Source: Neorhizobium populisoli (GTDB taxonomy: Bacteria > Pseudomonadota > Alphaproteobacteria > Rhizobiales > Rhizobiaceae). From it: 64,000 nt of DNA. Location of the stretch: assembly GCF_019430945.1 (NCBI RefSeq), contig NZ_JAHYCB010000004.1:62001-126000 (forward strand). Direction: 5' to 3'. The translations under genes and the position numbers were made by a program. Of the stretch, positions 9,375 through 16,802 are shown one piece after another. The number at the start of each line of letters is the position of its first letter. Position 1 is the stretch's first letter. The notes beneath the pieces are model-generated. The model searched no databases and was not told where the DNA came from. It saw only the letters and a list, made by a program, of their open reading frames with translations.

Positions 9375-10202
9375 TCAGACATGGGCGATTTCGCGAAGAT
9401 ATTCGGCAGTCGTCGTCGGAAACCCGAAGAATTCCAGATAGGCGGGGATCTGCTCGAACAGCATGTCGATGCCGACCTGGAATTCGCAGCTGCGTGCCCG
9501 GGCTGCGGCGAGAAACGGCGTGATTTCCTGCTTTAATACCACTTCGCCGACGAAAGCGGAGGGAGAAATGCGTGAGACATCGAACGGCAGCGGATCATTG
9601 TCCTTCATGCCGAGCGGCGTGGCGTTGACGACGATATCATAGCCGTCCGGATCGACCACGCCGGTGACGACATTCACCTCCGGATAGTGAAGGCGCAGCC
9701 GCTCGGCGAGTTCGTTCATCATCGGCGCGTGGGCATCGTAAAGGGCGAGCTCCGCGATGCCGGCCTGCGCCAGCGACGCGGCAATCGCGGAGCCGACACC
9801 GCCGGCGCCCGCCATGATGCCGCGCTTTCCGTTGATCTGCCTCCCCCGGCGCAGCACGCCGCGCACAAAACCTTCGCCGTCGAACATGTCGCCGATCAGC
9901 TTGCCATCGGCGTTCAGCCGCACCGCATTGCAGGCACCCGCCACCTGGACGCTTTTCGACACCTCGTCGAGCAGACCCACGGTGGTGATCTTGTGCGGCA
10001 TGGTCACCAGTGCGCCGTGAATGTTCGAAAGCTTGAAGACCAGCCTGAGGAAGGCGGGATAGTCTTCCGACCGACACCCCATCGGGATCACGGCAGCGTC
10101 AATGCCGCTCTTCTCGAAATAGGGGTTGTAGATCAGCGGCGCCTTGAACGTGTGCGTCGGATAGCCGAGATGAGCGATGAGTTTCGTATTGCCGTTAATC
10201 AT
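9375..10202 (-). CDS. Shikimate/quinate dehydrogenase-like protein (variant AroE)
   Basis: 275 residues with the AroE fold: substrate domain first, then a Rossmann motif AGAGGVGSAIA (about residues 131-141). The catalytic Lys is present in VTMPHK and the Asp in FDGEGF. Two positions depart from AroE: the usual Ser-x-Ser of the substrate pocket (HSxSP) reads HTFKAP, and the usual NTD before the glycine reads MFD. It is therefore probably not the biosynthetic AroE but a catabolic or altered-specificity relative (compare YdiB, RifI and the AroE-like groups). It sits with AroQ- and QuiC-like genes, which supports a cyclohexane-carboxylate substrate. Confidence 0.82.
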   Translation of the reverse strand: MINGNTKLIAHLGYPTHTFKAPLIYNPYFEKSGIDAAVIPMGCRSEDYPAFLRLVFKLSNIHGALVTMPHKITTVGLLDEVSKSVQVAGACNAVRLNADGKLIGDMFDGEGFVRGVLRRGRQINGKRGIMAGAGGVGSAIAASLAQAGIAELALYDAHAPMMNELAERLRLHYPEVNVVTGVVDPDGYDIVVNATPLGMKDNDPLPFDVSRISPSAFVGEVVLKQEITPFLAAARARSCEFQVGIDMLFEQIPAYLEFFGFPTTTAEYLREIAHV

Positions 10203-10242
10203 CGGCCTTTACCTTTTGAAGTCCGGGCAAGTTTGGGCATTC

Positions 10243-10260
10243 GCCGCGGCAGCCCGCGGC
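10243..10260. terminator. GC-rich hairpin between ABC ATPase and dehydrogenase genes
   Basis: GCCGCGG (10243-10249) pairs with CCGCGGC (10254-10260) over a four-base loop, in the roughly 100-base gap between two minus-strand genes. With no T tract it is more likely an mRNA stability or attenuation element within the operon than a full terminator. Confidence 0.35.
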
Positions 10261-10300
10261 GGTGTCTGGCTTCAGGAGCTTTGTTCAGTCGTATCGGCCG

Positions 10301-11068
10301 TCAGTGCCCGAGAATCTCGCCCAGGAATTTCCGCGTGCGTTCGTGTTTGGGATTGGAGAAGAACTCGACCGGCGGCGCTTCCTCGACGATCGCGCCGCTC
10401 GCCATGAAAATGACGCGGTCGGCGACCTGGCGGGCAAAGCCCATTTCGTGGGTGACGCAGATCATCGTCATGCCTTCGCGGGCAAGATCGATCATCGTGT
10501 CGAGCACTTCCTTGACCATTTCCGGATCGAGCGCAGAGGTCGGCTCGTCGAACAGCATGACCTGCGGCCGCATGCAGAGAGCACGGGCGATCGCCACGCG
10601 CTGCTGCTGTCCGCCGGAAAGCTGGGCCGGATATTTCTCCGCCTGCTCGGCGATCTTGACCCGCTCCAGCAACTGCCGCGCCCGGCCTTCGGCTTCCGCC
10701 TTGCCGAGCCCCAGTGCCCGCATCGGCGCCAGCATGCAGTTCTGCAGCACGGTGAGATGCGGAAAAAGATTGAACTGCTGGAACACCATGCCGACTTCGC
10801 GGCGCACCGCGTCGATGCTTTTGGCCTGATGGCCGAGCAGAATGCCGCCGACCCGGATTTCGCCCTGCTGATAGGCTTCCAGATGGTTGATGCAGCGGAT
10901 CAGCGTCGACTTGCCGGACCCGGACGGGCCGCAAAGCACGATCTTTTCGCCCTTGCGCACCGAGACGTTGATATCGTTCAGGGCCTGGAACGCGCCATAC
11001 CATTTCGCGACGCCAGTCATGCTGATCATCGTCTCGGCGCTGGCCTTGGTGGTCGAGATGTCGCTCAT
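10301..11068 (-). CDS. Polar amino acid-type ABC transporter ATPase
   Basis: 255 residues of the GlnQ class. Walker [10 protein letters not shown] (about 47-55), Q-loop [13 protein letters not shown], signature [15 protein letters not shown], Walker [16 protein letters not shown]-loop CVTHEMGFA. The start at 11068 has GGAGG eight bases upstream; the frame stays open further 5'. It works with the two permeases upstream and the binding protein at 13048. The surrounding genes suggest that the solute is a carboxylated ring compound rather than an amino acid. Confidence 0.9.
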   Translation of the reverse strand: MSDISTTKASAETMISMTGVAKWYGAFQALNDINVSVRKGEKIVLCGPSGSGKSTLIRCINHLEAYQQGEIRVGGILLGHQAKSIDAVRREVGMVFQQFNLFPHLTVLQNCMLAPMRALGLGKAEAEGRARQLLERVKIAEQAEKYPAQLSGGQQQRVAIARALCMRPQVMLFDEPTSALDPEMVKEVLDTMIDLAREGMTMICVTHEMGFARQVADRVIFMASGAIVEEAPPVEFFSNPKHERTRKFLGEILGH

Positions 11069-11108
11069 CGAAGAGCCTCCGGAGAAAGTGAGAGCTTGCG
11101 ATTCATGG

Positions 11109-11750
11109 TCACCTCGCCGACGCCGCGAACTTGCGTTCGAGATGGGCGCCATAAATGGTCAGCGGGCAGCACATGATAAAGTAGAGGATGCCGACGATCC
11201 CGAAGACCGTCAGAGGCTGGAAGATCTGGTTGGAAATGATATTGCCCGCACGGGTCAGCTCGGTGAAACCGACGATCGAGGCGAGCGACGTACCCTTGAT
11301 GAGCTGAACGAGAAAGCCGATCGTGGCGGGCAGCGAGATGCGCAGCGCCTGCGGCAGGACGACATCTTTCATCCGTGAGACATAGCTCAGCGCCAAAGCC
11401 TTGGAGGCCTCCGTCTGACCTTTCGGCACGGCCTCGATCGCACCGCGCCAGATTTCGCCGAGATAGGCGCTGGCATGCAGGGTGAGACCGACCGACACGG
11501 CCACCCAGGCATCCACCTTGATGCCGATCAGCGCCAGCCCATAATAGACCACGAAAAGCTGCATCAGCAGCGGGGTGCCCTGGAAGATGGCGATATAGCC
11601 GGAAACCACGGTTTCGACCGGACGGGAACCGCAGGTGCGCGCCAGCGCGATCCCGAGGCCGGCGATACAGCCGCAGACGAAGCCGACCACGGAGAGTGCT
11701 ACCGTCCACTTGAGACCCATCAGCAGGAAGAGGAATTCATCTTGACCCAT
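11109..11750 (-). CDS. Polar amino acid-type ABC transporter permease
   Basis: 213 residues of the HisM/GlnP family. [21 protein letters not shown] is the family signature, and the EAA-loop segment [20 protein letters not shown] contacts the ATPase. The start at 11750 has GGAG upstream. It pairs with the neighbouring permease at 11761. Confidence 0.88.
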   Translation of the reverse strand: MGQDEFLFLLMGLKWTVALSVVGFVCGCIAGLGIALARTCGSRPVETVVSGYIAIFQGTPLLMQLFVVYYGLALIGIKVDAWVAVSVGLTLHASAYLGEIWRGAIEAVPKGQTEASKALALSYVSRMKDVVLPQALRISLPATIGFLVQLIKGTSLASIVGFTELTRAGNIISNQIFQPLTVFGIVGILYFIMCCPLTIYGAHLERKFAASAR

Positions 11751-11760
11751 GATCGTCTCC

Positions 11761-12429
11761 TCACTTGACCGGATAGGCGAAATAACGGGCCGAGAAGAAT
11801 GCAAAGAGGCGCATCATCAGCCAGGAGATGACGAGGTAGAAGGCCGTCACGGTGAAATAGACCTCGAAGCTACGGAAACTGTCGGATTCGATCCGCTGCG
11901 AGACGGAGGTCAGCTCGTAGGCGGAGATGGCCGAAGCGATACTGGTGGTCAGAGTGAGAAGCACGAACTGGCTGGTGAGCGACGGGAAGATCGCCCTCAG
12001 CGCCGGCTTCAACACGATCAGGCGAAAAACCTGCGCCTTGTGCAGGCCGAGCGCCAGACCGGCTTCCACCTGCCCCTTGGAAATCGACTGCACGCCGCCG
12101 CGAATGATCTCGATCGCATAGGCGCCGCCATTGATGCCGAGCGCGATGATCGCCGTCGGCGTCGGATCAAGCCTGAGACCGGCCAGCGGCAGCGCGAAGT
12201 AGATAAAGAAGATCTGCACCAGGAACGGCGTGTTGCGAATGATCTCGACGAAGCCGATCACCAACCAGCGCAAAGCCTTGATCTTCGAGGTGCGCAGCAC
12301 GACGCCGCCGATGCCGATGACGGTTGCCAGCAGCATGCCGCAGATCGCCAGCACGAACGTGCCGAGACATGCGGTCAGAAGGTTCGGCATGCCTTCGATG
12401 ACCGGTGTGAAATCCAGTGTGTAGTTCAT
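11761..12429 (-). CDS. Polar amino acid-type ABC transporter permease
   Basis: 222 residues, HisM/GlnP family. RNTPFLVQIFFIYFALPLAG is the family motif and GVQSISKGQVEAGLALGL the EAA loop. The start at 12429 has AGGA at good spacing. It stops ten bases before the following permease start, consistent with a heterodimeric channel encoded in one operon. Confidence 0.88.
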   Translation of the reverse strand: MNYTLDFTPVIEGMPNLLTACLGTFVLAICGMLLATVIGIGGVVLRTSKIKALRWLVIGFVEIIRNTPFLVQIFFIYFALPLAGLRLDPTPTAIIALGINGGAYAIEIIRGGVQSISKGQVEAGLALGLHKAQVFRLIVLKPALRAIFPSLTSQFVLLTLTTSIASAISAYELTSVSQRIESDSFRSFEVYFTVTAFYLVISWLMMRLFAFFSARYFAYPVK

Positions 12430-12489
12430 CGTCGTTCCTACGGGGTCTTTCCTATGGGACACCCAGTTATCCCAGGAGCATCCTGAAGA

Positions 12490-12933
12490 TCAGGACGCCT
12501 TCGCCATATCGGCCATGGCCTCGATGGCCAGTTCGTAACCCCGCGCGCCGAAGCCGATCATAATGGCGGTGGCGATGCGGGAGATCAGCGAATTGTGGTA
12601 GATGCTCTCGCGGGCATGGACATTGGAAATGTGCAGCTCGATCTTCGGTCCGTCAAACGTCTTCAACGCATCGAGCAGCGCGATCGACGTGAAAGTATAG
12701 GCGGCCGGATTGATGATGATGCCGCAGGCCTCTTTGCGGGCCTGGTGAATGGATTCTACCAATTCACCCTCGAAATTCGTCTGGCGGAAATCGATCTTGA
12801 AGCCCAGAGTTTCGGCCTTCGCCTCGCAGTTCCGGCGAATGTCCGCCAGCGTCGTCGAGCCATAGATATGCGGTTCGCGCTCGCCGAGCAGGTTGAGATT
12901 GGGGCCGTTCAGCACAAAGATCGTCTTGCTCAT
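12490..12933 (-). CDS. aroQ: Type II 3-dehydroquinate dehydratase-like protein
   Basis: 147 residues of the AroQ/QuiB family, which dehydrates 3-dehydroquinate to 3-dehydroshikimate as a dodecamer. NGPNLNLLG, the Arg/Tyr segment GEREPHIYG, the EGELV segment and the catalytic ELHISNVHARE are present. The segment that normally reads YTHTS reads YTFTS here (codon TTC), so a conserved substrate-binding His is replaced by Phe. Start 12933 has GGAG seven bases upstream; ATG 12939 is too close to it. A catabolic role is likely, next to QuiC; the His to Phe change may alter activity or substrate. Confidence 0.85.
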   Translation of the reverse strand: MSKTIFVLNGPNLNLLGEREPHIYGSTTLADIRRNCEAKAETLGFKIDFRQTNFEGELVESIHQARKEACGIIINPAAYTFTSIALLDALKTFDGPKIELHISNVHARESIYHNSLISRIATAIMIGFGARGYELAIEAMADMAKAS

Positions 12934-13047
12934 TGCCATGCTCCGAAGTCATGCTTTCAGGCTCGCCGACGCCGCTTGGCAGCGCCGGCTGAAGCATCGT
13001 GTTTCCACAATGCCAGGTCACATGTGATCTAGAGAGGTCCGTAAGGC

Positions 13048-13878
13048 TCAGTTCGCAGTGAACGGAATGCCTTCAAGGGTCGTCGGGAATTCCGGAACCG
13101 GCACCTTCATCCACTTGTCGTAGATCTTCTTCAGCTCGCCGTTTGCCCGGATCTTGTCGATGAAGGTGTTCAGAGCGACGTTGATCTCTTTTTCGCCAAG
13201 GCGGGTGCCGGCGCCGTTATAAAGCTTCTGGAATTCCAGCTTGTTCTCGAACTTGCCGGGAACGGCCTTTTCGACGCGGTCCATGTAGAAGATGTTGCCG
13301 CCGAGCGCTTCGGTCTGGCCGGAGACCAGCGCCTGGATGCTGGGTGCATCGCCATCGTAACGGCGGATGGTGGCGGAAGCCGGGGCATTCTTGGTGACCT
13401 GCGTATCCTGAGCCGCACCCTTGGCGACGGAAATCGTCAGGTTCGCCATGTCCTCATTGGTCTTGATCGACTTGTCCTTCGGGCCGATCAGCACGATGGC
13501 ATTGGCATTGTAGGGCTTGGAGAACTGGATGGCCTTGGCGCGATCCGGCAGCATCGCCATGGTGGCGAACAGCACGTCGACGCGACCCGACGTCAGGGCC
13601 GGAATGCGGTTATTGACTTCGAGCGGCACGAATTCCACCTCGACGCCGAGTTCCTTGGCAAACAGCGCGCCCATTTCAGCGTCGAAACCGTCCTGCTTGC
13701 CACCACTGGTGACGAAACCCCATGGCGGGTTGTCGCCCTGGATGCCGACGACCAGCTTGCCCTTTGCCTTGATTTCAGCCGGCGTAATAGCAGCAGCGGG
13801 ACCGGCAAACGATGCGACTGCCATGACGGCAGCAGCACCCAACAGCGCAACGCGGCGCTTCAACTTCATCTCGAACAT
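13048..13878 (-). CDS. Periplasmic solute-binding protein, family 3
   Basis: 276 residues. A Sec signal peptide (KRRVALLGAAAVMAVASFAG, cut after AAA) leads to the mature domain, which opens KLVVGIQGDNPPWGF and continues DGFDAEMGALFAKELG, typical of SBP_bac_3. AGGAGGAG lies five bases ahead of ATG 13878. It is the first gene of the minus-strand operon, so its promoter lies in the gap shared with the QuiC gene. Because the operon carries quinate/shikimate-type enzymes, the ligand may be quinate, shikimate or a close relative; this is inference. Confidence 0.88.
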   Translation of the reverse strand: MFEMKLKRRVALLGAAAVMAVASFAGPAAAITPAEIKAKGKLVVGIQGDNPPWGFVTSGGKQDGFDAEMGALFAKELGVEVEFVPLEVNNRIPALTSGRVDVLFATMAMLPDRAKAIQFSKPYNANAIVLIGPKDKSIKTNEDMANLTISVAKGAAQDTQVTKNAPASATIRRYDGDAPSIQALVSGQTEALGGNIFYMDRVEKAVPGKFENKLEFQKLYNGAGTRLGEKEINVALNTFIDKIRANGELKKIYDKWMKVPVPEFPTTLEGIPFTAN

Positions 13879-13982
13879 GTTGCTCCTCCTCGAGCGGTCA
13901 AATGAGACCCTGCCAGCACTCCGTTTGCTGACGACGAAATAAAACTGCCACGGGAGCATCTTTAAATCAACAGAGTTTTTTG

Positions 13983-14000
13983 ATAATCTATGATAAAATC
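13983..14000. promoter_or_regulatory. Candidate operator in divergent promoter region (ATCTATGA motif)
   Basis: The sequence ATAATCTATGATAA lies between the divergent binding-protein and QuiC genes in an A/T-rich stretch. A closely similar ATGATCTATGAGGA precedes the GntR gene at 16089 (core ATCTATGA at 13986-13993 and 16053-16060). A site shared by the two promoters is what a local GntR autoregulator would use. Confidence 0.4.
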
Positions 14001-14090
14001 ATTTTCGGCATGAACATTGATCCATAAAGTATGAAACCGTCCTGCTCCGGCAGGGTGAGGAAAACAAGAGCCTGGTTGGAGGAGATCAGA

Positions 14091-15980
14091 ATGAAGACCT
14101 CGATCGCGACAGTGTCGATCAGCGGTGAATTGCCGGAGAAGCTGGAGGCAATCGCCAGCGCCGGGTTCGATGGCGTCGAAATCTTCGAAAACGATTTTCT
14201 GGCCTTTGACGGCAGCCCGAAGGATGTCGGGCAGATGGTCCGCGATTTCGGCCTGGAGATCACCCTCTTCCAGCCCTTCCGCGACTTCGAAGGCATGCCC
14301 GCCAATCTGCGCCAGCGCACGTTCGACCGCGCCGAGCGCAAATTCGACATCATGCAGGAACTCGGCACCGATCTCGTCCTCGTCTGCTCAAACGTCTCAC
14401 CCGTCTCGCTCGGCGGCATCGACCGCGCGGCCGACGATTTTCGCGAGCTTGGCGACCGCGCCGCCAAACGGGGCCTGAAGGTCGGTTATGAGGCGCTTGC
14501 CTGGGGCAAGCATATCAACGACCATCGCGACGCTTGGGAAATCGTCCGCCGCGCCGATCATGCCAATATCGGCCTGATCCTCGACAGCTTTCACACCCTG
14601 TCACGCAAGATCGATATCAATTCGATCCGCTCGATCCCGAAGGACAAGATCTTCATCGTCCAGCTGGCCGATGCGCCGCTGATCGACATGGACCTGCTCT
14701 ACTGGTCGCGCCACTTCCGCAACATGCCGGGCGAAGGCGATCTGCCGGTGACAGCCTTCACAACCGCCATCGCCGAGACCGGTTACGACGGCTATTTCTC
14801 GCTGGAAATCTTCAACGACCAGTTCCGCGGCGGCTCGACGCGCTCGATAGCAGCCGATGGCCATCGCTCGCTGATCTATCTCGGCGACCAGGTGCGCCGC
14901 AGCCCGAATGTGACGACACTGACGGTCGCTCCGATGCCGGATCGCGCCCCGGTAAAGGGCGTCGGCTTTGTGGAGTTTTCAGCGGATGAGAAGGATGCGG
15001 CCGACCTCATCGGCATCCTGAAAACGCTGGGATTTCGAAAGATTGCCAAGCACCGAACAAAGAAAGTCTATCTCTACGCACAGGGGGATATCCGGCTGAT
15101 CGTAAACACCGACGAAAAGGGTTTCGCCAATGCCTCCTTCGCCGTGCATGGCACTTCCGCCTATGCCATGGCGCTTTCGGTAGACGACGCTCAGAAGGCT
15201 CTTGACCGGGCAATAGCGCTCGGCGCCGAACCGTTCGAACAGCCGGTGGCGGAAGGCGAGGTCAGGATCCCGGCGATCCGTGGGGTCGGCGGCGGATTGA
15301 TCTATCTGATCGATGGCAAGAGCGAACTCGGACGGTTTTCCGAGATCGATTTCGTAACGGTCGATGAGGATCAAGCTATCGAACCCGCTCACCTTATCCG
15401 GGTCGATCATATCGCCCAGACGGTCGCCTATGACGAGATGCTGACCTGGCTTCTGTTCTACACCTCGATCTTCGAGATGCGCAAAACGCCGATGGTCGAC
15501 ATTATCGATCCGGCCGGCGTCGTGCGCAGCCAGGTGGTGGAAAGCACGGATGGCGCATTGCGCATCACGCTGAACGGCGCGGAAAACCGGCGCACGCTGG
15601 CCGGGCATTTCATCGCGGAAAAGTTCGGCTCCGGTGTCCAGCACCTCGCCTTCCATACCGACGATATCTTTGCCACCGCCGAAGCTCTGCGAAAGAACGG
15701 CTTCAAACCGCTCGCCATCTCGCCGAACTATTACGGCGATGTCGAAGCCCGGTTCGGGCTCGAGCCGGAACTCACCGAGCGGCTGAAGGCGGAAAATATC
15801 CTCTACGACCGTGACGATCAGGGCGAATATTTCCAGCTCTACAGCATGACCTATGGAGAAGGTTTCTTCTTCGAAATCGTCGAGCGACGCGGTTATGCGG
15901 GTTATGGCGCACCCAACGCCATCTTCCGGATTGCAGCGCTCAAGAAGGCCTTGCGACCGGAAGGCATGCCGATGCGATAA
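14091..15980 (+). CDS. quiC: 3-dehydroshikimate dehydratase with HPPD-like C-terminal domain
   Basis: 629 residues of the QuiC/AsbF-type dehydratase class, converting 3-dehydroshikimate to protocatechuate. Residues 1-280 form a xylose-isomerase-like TIM barrel with Glu134, Asp165, His168, Gln191 and Glu239, the metal/active-site set I recall for Pseudomonas QuiC1. Residues about 300-629 are a VOC/4-hydroxyphenylpyruvate dioxygenase-like half retaining VDHIAQ, GVQHLAF and FFFEIVER, i.e. the two His and one Glu of the HPPD iron site. SD GGAGG lies before ATG 14091; the frame is open further 5'. It is divergent from the uptake operon and probably co-regulated. Protocatechuate would feed the beta-ketoadipate pathway, which is not in this window. 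Confidence 0.9.
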   Translation: MKTSIATVSISGELPEKLEAIASAGFDGVEIFENDFLAFDGSPKDVGQMVRDFGLEITLFQPFRDFEGMPANLRQRTFDRAERKFDIMQELGTDLVLVCSNVSPVSLGGIDRAADDFRELGDRAAKRGLKVGYEALAWGKHINDHRDAWEIVRRADHANIGLILDSFHTLSRKIDINSIRSIPKDKIFIVQLADAPLIDMDLLYWSRHFRNMPGEGDLPVTAFTTAIAETGYDGYFSLEIFNDQFRGGSTRSIAADGHRSLIYLGDQVRRSPNVTTLTVAPMPDRAPVKGVGFVEFSADEKDAADLIGILKTLGFRKIAKHRTKKVYLYAQGDIRLIVNTDEKGFANASFAVHGTSAYAMALSVDDAQKALDRAIALGAEPFEQPVAEGEVRIPAIRGVGGGLIYLIDGKSELGRFSEIDFVTVDEDQAIEPAHLIRVDHIAQTVAYDEMLTWLLFYTSIFEMRKTPMVDIIDPAGVVRSQVVESTDGALRITLNGAENRRTLAGHFIAEKFGSGVQHLAFHTDDIFATAEALRKNGFKPLAISPNYYGDVEARFGLEPELTERLKAENILYDRDDQGEYFQLYSMTYGEGFFFEIVERRGYAGYGAPNAIFRIAALKKALRPEGMPMR

Positions 15981-16049
15981 GGAGAAATCCTATGAGGAAT
16001 TTCATCGCAGCCTCATTCGATAAAGATTGAAATAGATTTAGAAAATCAC

Positions 16050-16070
16050 ATGATCTATGAGGATCGTGAA
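16050..16070. promoter_or_regulatory. Candidate operator before GntR gene
   Basis: ATGATCTATGAGGATCG carries the ATCTATGA core (16053-16060) also found in the divergent quiC promoter. It lies about 30 bases ahead of the GntR start and suggests autoregulation. Confidence 0.38.
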
Positions 16071-16088
16071 AACATCTGAGAAGATCGA

Positions 16089-16754
16089 ATGTTGCCGGAT
16101 ATCACCACCGAAACCGTTGCCGAAACCAGTTACCGGCGCATCCGTGCCGACATCATTTTCGGACGCCTGCCGCCGGCTCAGAAGTTGAAGCTCGATTCGC
16201 TCAAGGAAACCTACGAGACCAGCGTCAGCACGCTGCGCGAAATCCTCAACCGGCTCTCTTCGGAAGGCCTGGTGGTTGCCGAAGGCCAGCGCGGTTTCGA
16301 GGTTTCGCCGATTTCGGCGACCGACCTCAGGGAAATCGCCGCCTTGCGCCTGCTTCTCGAAACCCACGCGCTCGAACAATCCTTCGAACGCGGCGAGATG
16401 GAATGGGAAGCGCGGCTTGTCGCCACGCATTACAAGCTTTCCCGGATGGAACAGCTGATGGCGACGGGCGATACCAGCCGCGCGGAAGACTGGAAACGGT
16501 ATGACTGGGAATTCCATCAGGCGCTAATCTCGGCCTGCGGCTCAAAGCTTTTGATGGAAACTCATTCCGCCGTTTTCGACAAATACCTGCGATATCAGAT
16601 GGTCGCGCTGTCCTATCGTGGAGAAATCGCCTCCAGGGAGCACCAGCAACTGCTGGACGCAGCCTTGAAGCGTGACCAGAAGACCGCCATCAAGATTTTG
16701 ACGGTGCATATCGAGGCCGGTGTCGAGCATGCACTGGCCCGGCGGGCTCTCTGA
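16089..16754 (+). CDS. GntR-family (FCD) transcriptional regulator
   Basis: 221 residues. The winged helix spans about residues 10-75 (LKETYETSVSTLREILNRLSSEGL is the recognition region), followed by an FCD domain with the expected WEFHQALISACGS and SREHQQLLDAALK segments that hold metal-binding His residues. It is placed just after quiC with a shared motif upstream, and is the likely regulator of the quinate/shikimate-like cluster. Confidence 0.87.
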   Translation: MLPDITTETVAETSYRRIRADIIFGRLPPAQKLKLDSLKETYETSVSTLREILNRLSSEGLVVAEGQRGFEVSPISATDLREIAALRLLLETHALEQSFERGEMEWEARLVATHYKLSRMEQLMATGDTSRAEDWKRYDWEFHQALISACGSKLLMETHSAVFDKYLRYQMVALSYRGEIASREHQQLLDAALKRDQKTAIKILTVHIEAGVEHALARRAL

Positions 16755-16802
16755 CCGCCAGAGGCTTTCAGCCAAGCCTGAGACGGCCTTCCGACCGCCA
16801 CT

